DNA of 64,000 bases from Gemmatimonadota bacterium (GTDB lineage Bacteria > Gemmatimonadota > Gemmatimonadetes > Gemmatimonadales > Gemmatimonadaceae): NCBI GenBank assembly GCA_026387915.1, contig JAPLKS010000007.1, positions 248,001 through 312,000 on the forward strand, written 5' to 3'. This document shows positions 60,999 to 64,000 of the stretch, in pieces (position 1 is the stretch's first letter; every line of letters starts with the position of its first letter). The notes under the pieces are model-generated. The model worked only from the letters and a program-made list of their open reading frames with translations, searched no databases and was not told the origin of the DNA. The translations under genes and the position numbers were made by a program.

Positions 60999-62125
60999 TT
61001 GACCATCGCCCGCTTCCCCGCCTCCCCGAGCGCCTCGCGCTGGTACTCGGCGGCGGCGGGCTTAAGGGCTTCGCCCACATCGGCGTGTTTCAGGCGCTCG
61101 AGGAACGCGGCGTGCGCCCGTCACTGGTGTCGGGGACGAGCATCGGTGCGCTGATCGCGGCTGCATACGCGGGCGGCATGCCCGTGGCAGAGATGAAGAA
61201 GCACGCGTTGAGCCTCTCGCGCAAAGATTTATTTCGCATTGATCACATGCACATGGTGACGCGTCGCATGCTGTCACCGTCGCTGTATCTCGAGGCGCCG
61301 CTGCAGGACGTGATTGACGCCATCGTGCCGGCCACGACGTTTCGGCAACTCGACATCCCGCTCCTCGTGAATACGGTGGATATTGAGCGAGGGTCGCAGG
61401 TGGTGTGGGGGCTGCCTGGCCTGCAAGACGTGTCGGTCGCGGACGCCGTGTATGCGTCGTGCGCACTCCCAGGATTCTTTCCGCCGCGCACCATAAAGGG
61501 GCATACCTGTGTGGACGGCGGTGTGATGGACAACCTCCCCGTCGGCGTGTCTATGCAGGGAATGGATGCGATGATCGGCGTAGACGTTGGAAGCACGAGT
61601 CTGGCAGCGGCGCGGCGGATTAAAGAAAAAGGATTCGCGGCCATCTACATGCGCGCGGCGCAGACCATGATGAAGTCGCTGCAGACCTCGCAGCTCGCCA
61701 ATTGGGCGGGGCCGCCACTGCTACTCGTGCGCCCCGCCGTGTGGCACTTCAACTGGTTTAACTTCACGCACACCGAGCGCATCATCCAACTCGGATACGA
61801 GGCTGCGCACGACGCCCTCGACCGTGCCGGGGAATCGCTGCTGGCAACCGGCGGTGTCTACCCGATCCGCCGCTTGGAGCTGAGCGTAGACCGTGAGCGT
61901 TGCATTGGATGCCGCCTGTGCGCCGTCATGGCACCGGACATCATGGAAATGGACGTCTCGGGAAAAGCACGCGTCGTCACCCCCGATGTGGAATGGTCGC
62001 GAGCCGACGGCGATTTTGTGCACCAGTGCCCGACCGACGCCATTGGCGTCACCGTCGTCGAAGGCGACCTCCGCCGCACCACCATGGAGTTCCAGACCCT
62101 CGACCCCCACCCCGACGCCGACTGA
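60995..62125 (+). CDS. Patatin-like phospholipase fused to a ferredoxin domain
   Basis: The 376-residue protein starts at GTG 60995, overlapping the previous stop. Residues 13-290 are a patatin domain of the RssA/bacterial type: glycine-rich oxyanion LVLGGGGLKGFAHIG, nucleophile Ser49 in GTSIG, ASCALPGFFPP and the catalytic Asp in VDGGVMDNLP. From about residue 295 there is a ferredoxin-like tail with Cys303-x2-Cys306-x2-Cys309 and Cys345-Pro (CIGCRLC, then HQCPTDAI), enough to hold one [4Fe-4S] cluster. No signal peptide is present, so it is cytoplasmic. The patatin part should hydrolyse acyl esters; the cluster may sense or need redox state. The fusion itself is unusual. Confidence 0.9.
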   Translation: MIDHRPLPRLPERLALVLGGGGLKGFAHIGVFQALEERGVRPSLVSGTSIGALIAAAYAGGMPVAEMKKHALSLSRKDLFRIDHMHMVTRRMLSPSLYLEAPLQDVIDAIVPATTFRQLDIPLLVNTVDIERGSQVVWGLPGLQDVSVADAVYASCALPGFFPPRTIKGHTCVDGGVMDNLPVGVSMQGMDAMIGVDVGSTSLAAARRIKEKGFAAIYMRAAQTMMKSLQTSQLANWAGPPLLLVRPAVWHFNWFNFTHTERIIQLGYEAAHDALDRAGESLLATGGVYPIRRLELSVDRERCIGCRLCAVMAPDIMEMDVSGKARVVTPDVEWSRADGDFVHQCPTDAIGVTVVEGDLRRTTMEFQTLDPHPDAD

Positions 62126-62254
62126 CGCGCGGCGCTGGCGGCGGTCGGAACGGCGCCTGTCGAACGGGTCGACGGGCTCCGCCGTATTGACGGAGGACGG
62201 ACTGGACGCCATGTACTTGTGATCTCAATGAGCCCGCCTTTTTTGGAGGACGTG

Positions 62255-64000
62255 ATGCGATCGATGCTCTCCCGCGTATGGCCCCTACTCCTCGCCGCCC
62301 CACTCGCGGCGCAATCGGCCAAACGGCCGATGACCTTCCTAGATGTTCAGGACATGCGACAGGCCAGCGCACCCGCCGTGAGTCCCGATGGCAAATGGGG
62401 GCTCTATACGATCTCCACGCCGGACTGGAAGCAGGCGCGTCGGCAGTCGGACGTCTATTTGGTAAGCCTGCAGGACGGGTTGCCCTCCACGCGGCAGCTC
62501 ACCTTTAGCAAGGACAAAGACGAACTCTCGCCGCGGTGGGCGCCGGACGGAGGCTTTGTGTTCGCCTCCAACCGTGACACGCCAACGGCGGCGGGCGCGG
62601 CCGCACCGGCCGCAGGTCGCGGTGGTGGCGCAGGAGCGGGCGGCGCGGGCGGCGGCAATCAGCTGTACTACATGCGCGCCGACGGCGGCGAAGCACGGAA
62701 GATCACCGACGCCACGGGCGGCGTAGGACAGTTCCAGTTTACCCGCGACGGCAAATGGTTGCTCTTTACCGGCGGTCGCGCCGAGACGCAGCAACTGTGG
62801 GCCGTTCCCGGCGGCGCGCTCGACGCACCAGCCGTGCAACTCACGCGTCACCCGACGCCGGTGGGTCAGTGGCAGCTCTCGAAGGACGGCACCAAGCTGT
62901 TCTTCCTCGCGCCCGACACCACGCTCACCGACGAACGCCGCCGCACGGATGCCCACTTCGGCGTGATGATCCGCAACGCCGAAACGCCGCGCGTGCACCT
63001 GTGGATGCTCGACCTCGCGTCGCGCGCCACCAAGCGGCTCACGAGCGACTCGTCGTATAGCGTCACCGGCATCACGATGTCTGACGACGCCAAGTGGGTG
63101 GGGTTCAACGCCACGCGCGATGACCGCTTCTACCGCGGCACCACCGACGAGCGCGACGCGAGCGAGCTCTACCTGCTCGACGTCGGCACCGGCAAGGTCG
63201 AACGGCTCACGAACAACGTGGACATCGGCGAGAGCGCCCTCAGCTTCTCCCCCGACGGGCAGACCATCGCCTTCAGCGCCGAAGACGACTTCAAAATGAT
63301 GAAGAACCGCAAGCTCTATGTGCGCCCCATTGGCGGCGGCACATGGCGCAAGCTTGGCATGGGCTGGGACGGCAATGTGAACGCCGGCTGGTGGAGTGCG
63401 GATTCCAAGACGGTCTATTTCAACGAAGGATGGCGTGCCACCGCCCAGCTCTTCTCGGTGGATGTGGCGAGCGGCAAAGTCACACAGCTCACCGACCTGC
63501 GCGCGTCGATCTCCGTCAACCGCGATGAGACGAGCGGCGCCCTGCTCATCAACTACACGGACCCCAGCACTCCGCCGTCATCGTACACGGCACCGCTCGC
63601 CCAGATCGGCAACAAGAGCGCGTGGGTGCGACTCACCAAGCCCAATCCGCAGGCCGACGGCTTTGCACTCGGCGAAGAAGAAGAGACCTGCTGGAAAAGC
63701 GCCGACGGTGCGCAGGCCTGCGGCGTGCTCCTCAAGCCGGTTGGCTACCAGAAGGGCACGCGCTACCCGCTGATCGTGGCGATTCACGGCGGTCCGGCCG
63801 CGGCCGATATGCTCACGTTCAACGGCGGGTACGGCGCCCAGATCTATGCGGGTGCTGGTTATGCCGTGCTCATGCCGAACTATCGGAACTCCACGCAATA
63901 CGGCGAAAAGTTCAAGACCGAAAGCCAGGGTGACTACTTCACCAAGGGCTACAACGACATTATGACTGGCGTGGATCAGCTCATCAAGGATGGCCTGGTT
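62255..64000 (+). CDS. S9-family serine peptidase, DPP-like (3' end cut by window)
   Basis: The reading frame stays open to the right edge (582 codons visible). ATG 62255 follows GGAGGA by four bases and gives a signal peptide ending APLAA|QS (Gln20 first). The visible part is the beta-propeller domain with YTIS and SPDGK-type repeats (VSPDGKWGLYTI, FTRDGKWLLFTGG, FSPDGQTIAFSAEDDF) and the beginning of the alpha/beta-hydrolase domain (PLIVAIHGGP, then MPNYRNSTQYGEKF). A Gly/Ala-rich insertion lies at about residues 110-130. The catalytic Ser, Asp and His are beyond the edge. It probably degrades peptides outside the inner membrane. Confidence 0.92.
   Translation, partial: MRSMLSRVWPLLLAAPLAAQSAKRPMTFLDVQDMRQASAPAVSPDGKWGLYTISTPDWKQARRQSDVYLVSLQDGLPSTRQLTFSKDKDELSPRWAPDGGFVFASNRDTPTAAGAAAPAAGRGGGAGAGGAGGGNQLYYMRADGGEARKITDATGGVGQFQFTRDGKWLLFTGGRAETQQLWAVPGGALDAPAVQLTRHPTPVGQWQLSKDGTKLFFLAPDTTLTDERRRTDAHFGVMIRNAETPRVHLWMLDLASRATKRLTSDSSYSVTGITMSDDAKWVGFNATRDDRFYRGTTDERDASELYLLDVGTGKVERLTNNVDIGESALSFSPDGQTIAFSAEDDFKMMKNRKLYVRPIGGGTWRKLGMGWDGNVNAGWWSADSKTVYFNEGWRATAQLFSVDVASGKVTQLTDLRASISVNRDETSGALLINYTDPSTPPSSYTAPLAQIGNKSAWVRLTKPNPQADGFALGEEEETCWKSADGAQACGVLLKPVGYQKGTRYPLIVAIHGGPAAADMLTFNGGYGAQIYAGAGYAVLMPNYRNSTQYGEKFKTESQGDYFTKGYNDIMTGVDQLIKDGLV

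Noticed and set aside
60494-61078. A 195-residue N-terminal extension of the APC permease at 59162-60493
   Set aside because: It lies antisense to the secreted protein and patatin genes and would place a soluble Ser/Ala/Arg-rich leader before the first membrane helix.
1-64000. Mobile elements, prophage, tRNA or rRNA genes
   Set aside because: I found no transposase, integrase, terminal inverted repeat with target duplication, cloverleaf-like tRNA or rRNA signature anywhere in the window.

Overview
The window reads as chromosomal sequence from a GC-rich, Gram-negative bacterium of the FCB superphylum, most probably a member of Gemmatimonadota. The evidence is an SprA-type giant outer-membrane protein, a SusC/Oar-style TonB-dependent receptor ending in Phe, LptF/LptG and Mla lipid-transport genes, type IV pilus ATPases, and three APC permeases amid short, tightly packed operons. 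I see no rRNA, tRNA, CRISPR array, insertion sequence or prophage. Species and phylum are inferred from gene content only.

Layout. 1-2707: a secreted DUF6259 glycosidase-like protein (cut by the window edge) translationally coupled to a NamZ/DUF1343 muramidase. 2934-6259: deoC coupled to a two-domain ALDH16-type aldehyde dehydrogenase. 6260-8841: an unknown secreted protein and tryptophanase. 9004-12959: two Tat-exported GH29 alpha-L-fucosidases facing each other, plus a membrane-anchored alpha/beta hydrolase. 25520 down to 13077 (minus strand): sprA, a glutaminyl-cyclase-like M28 lipoprotein, a helix-hairpin-helix protein, pilB, pilT and pilC. 25666-29985: lptF-lptG-mlaE-mlaD, all with overlapping stop/start codons, closed by a strong bidirectional terminator. 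30066-33356: TonB-dependent receptor. 33509-38757: two APC permeases, a small membrane protein coupled to cyoE, and an M24 peptidase. 38776-42641: V4R-like protein, DUF92, flavin reductase, DUF1707/LiaF-like protein, pyrophosphatase, and a STAS protein with a 58-residue partner. 43072-48035: acetyl-CoA synthetase, a VKOR/DsbA disulfide pair, an odd alpha/beta hydrolase and small proteins. 48163-52296: CDP-alcohol phosphatidyltransferase and a coupled four-gene operon of unknown role. 52345-57785: TPR protein, ABC ATPase, ABC permease and M16 peptidase. 57863-64000: PsuG, a small protein, an APC permease, a secreted protein coupled to a patatin-ferredoxin fusion, and an S9 peptidase cut by the right edge.

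How they work together. Much of the window serves the cell envelope: export and assembly (SprA, pili, LptFG, MlaED, TonB receptor), oxidative folding (DsbA/VKOR), peptidoglycan and glycan turnover (NamZ, DUF6259, GH29) and exported peptidases. The strongest cross-gene pattern is that all eight proteins with a clear Sec/SPI signal peptide have Gln as the predicted first mature residue. A glutaminyl-cyclase-like lipoprotein gene overlaps the end of sprA by four bases. Together these suggest that exported proteins here carry N-terminal pyroglutamate, as in the Bacteroidota 'Q-rule'.

Other points worth attention are a SAM-decarboxylase-fold protein lacking its pyruvoyl serine inside an uncharacterised operon, a patatin fused to a four-cysteine ferredoxin, an alpha/beta hydrolase lacking the usual catalytic residues, and several short palindromic or tandem intergenic repeats.
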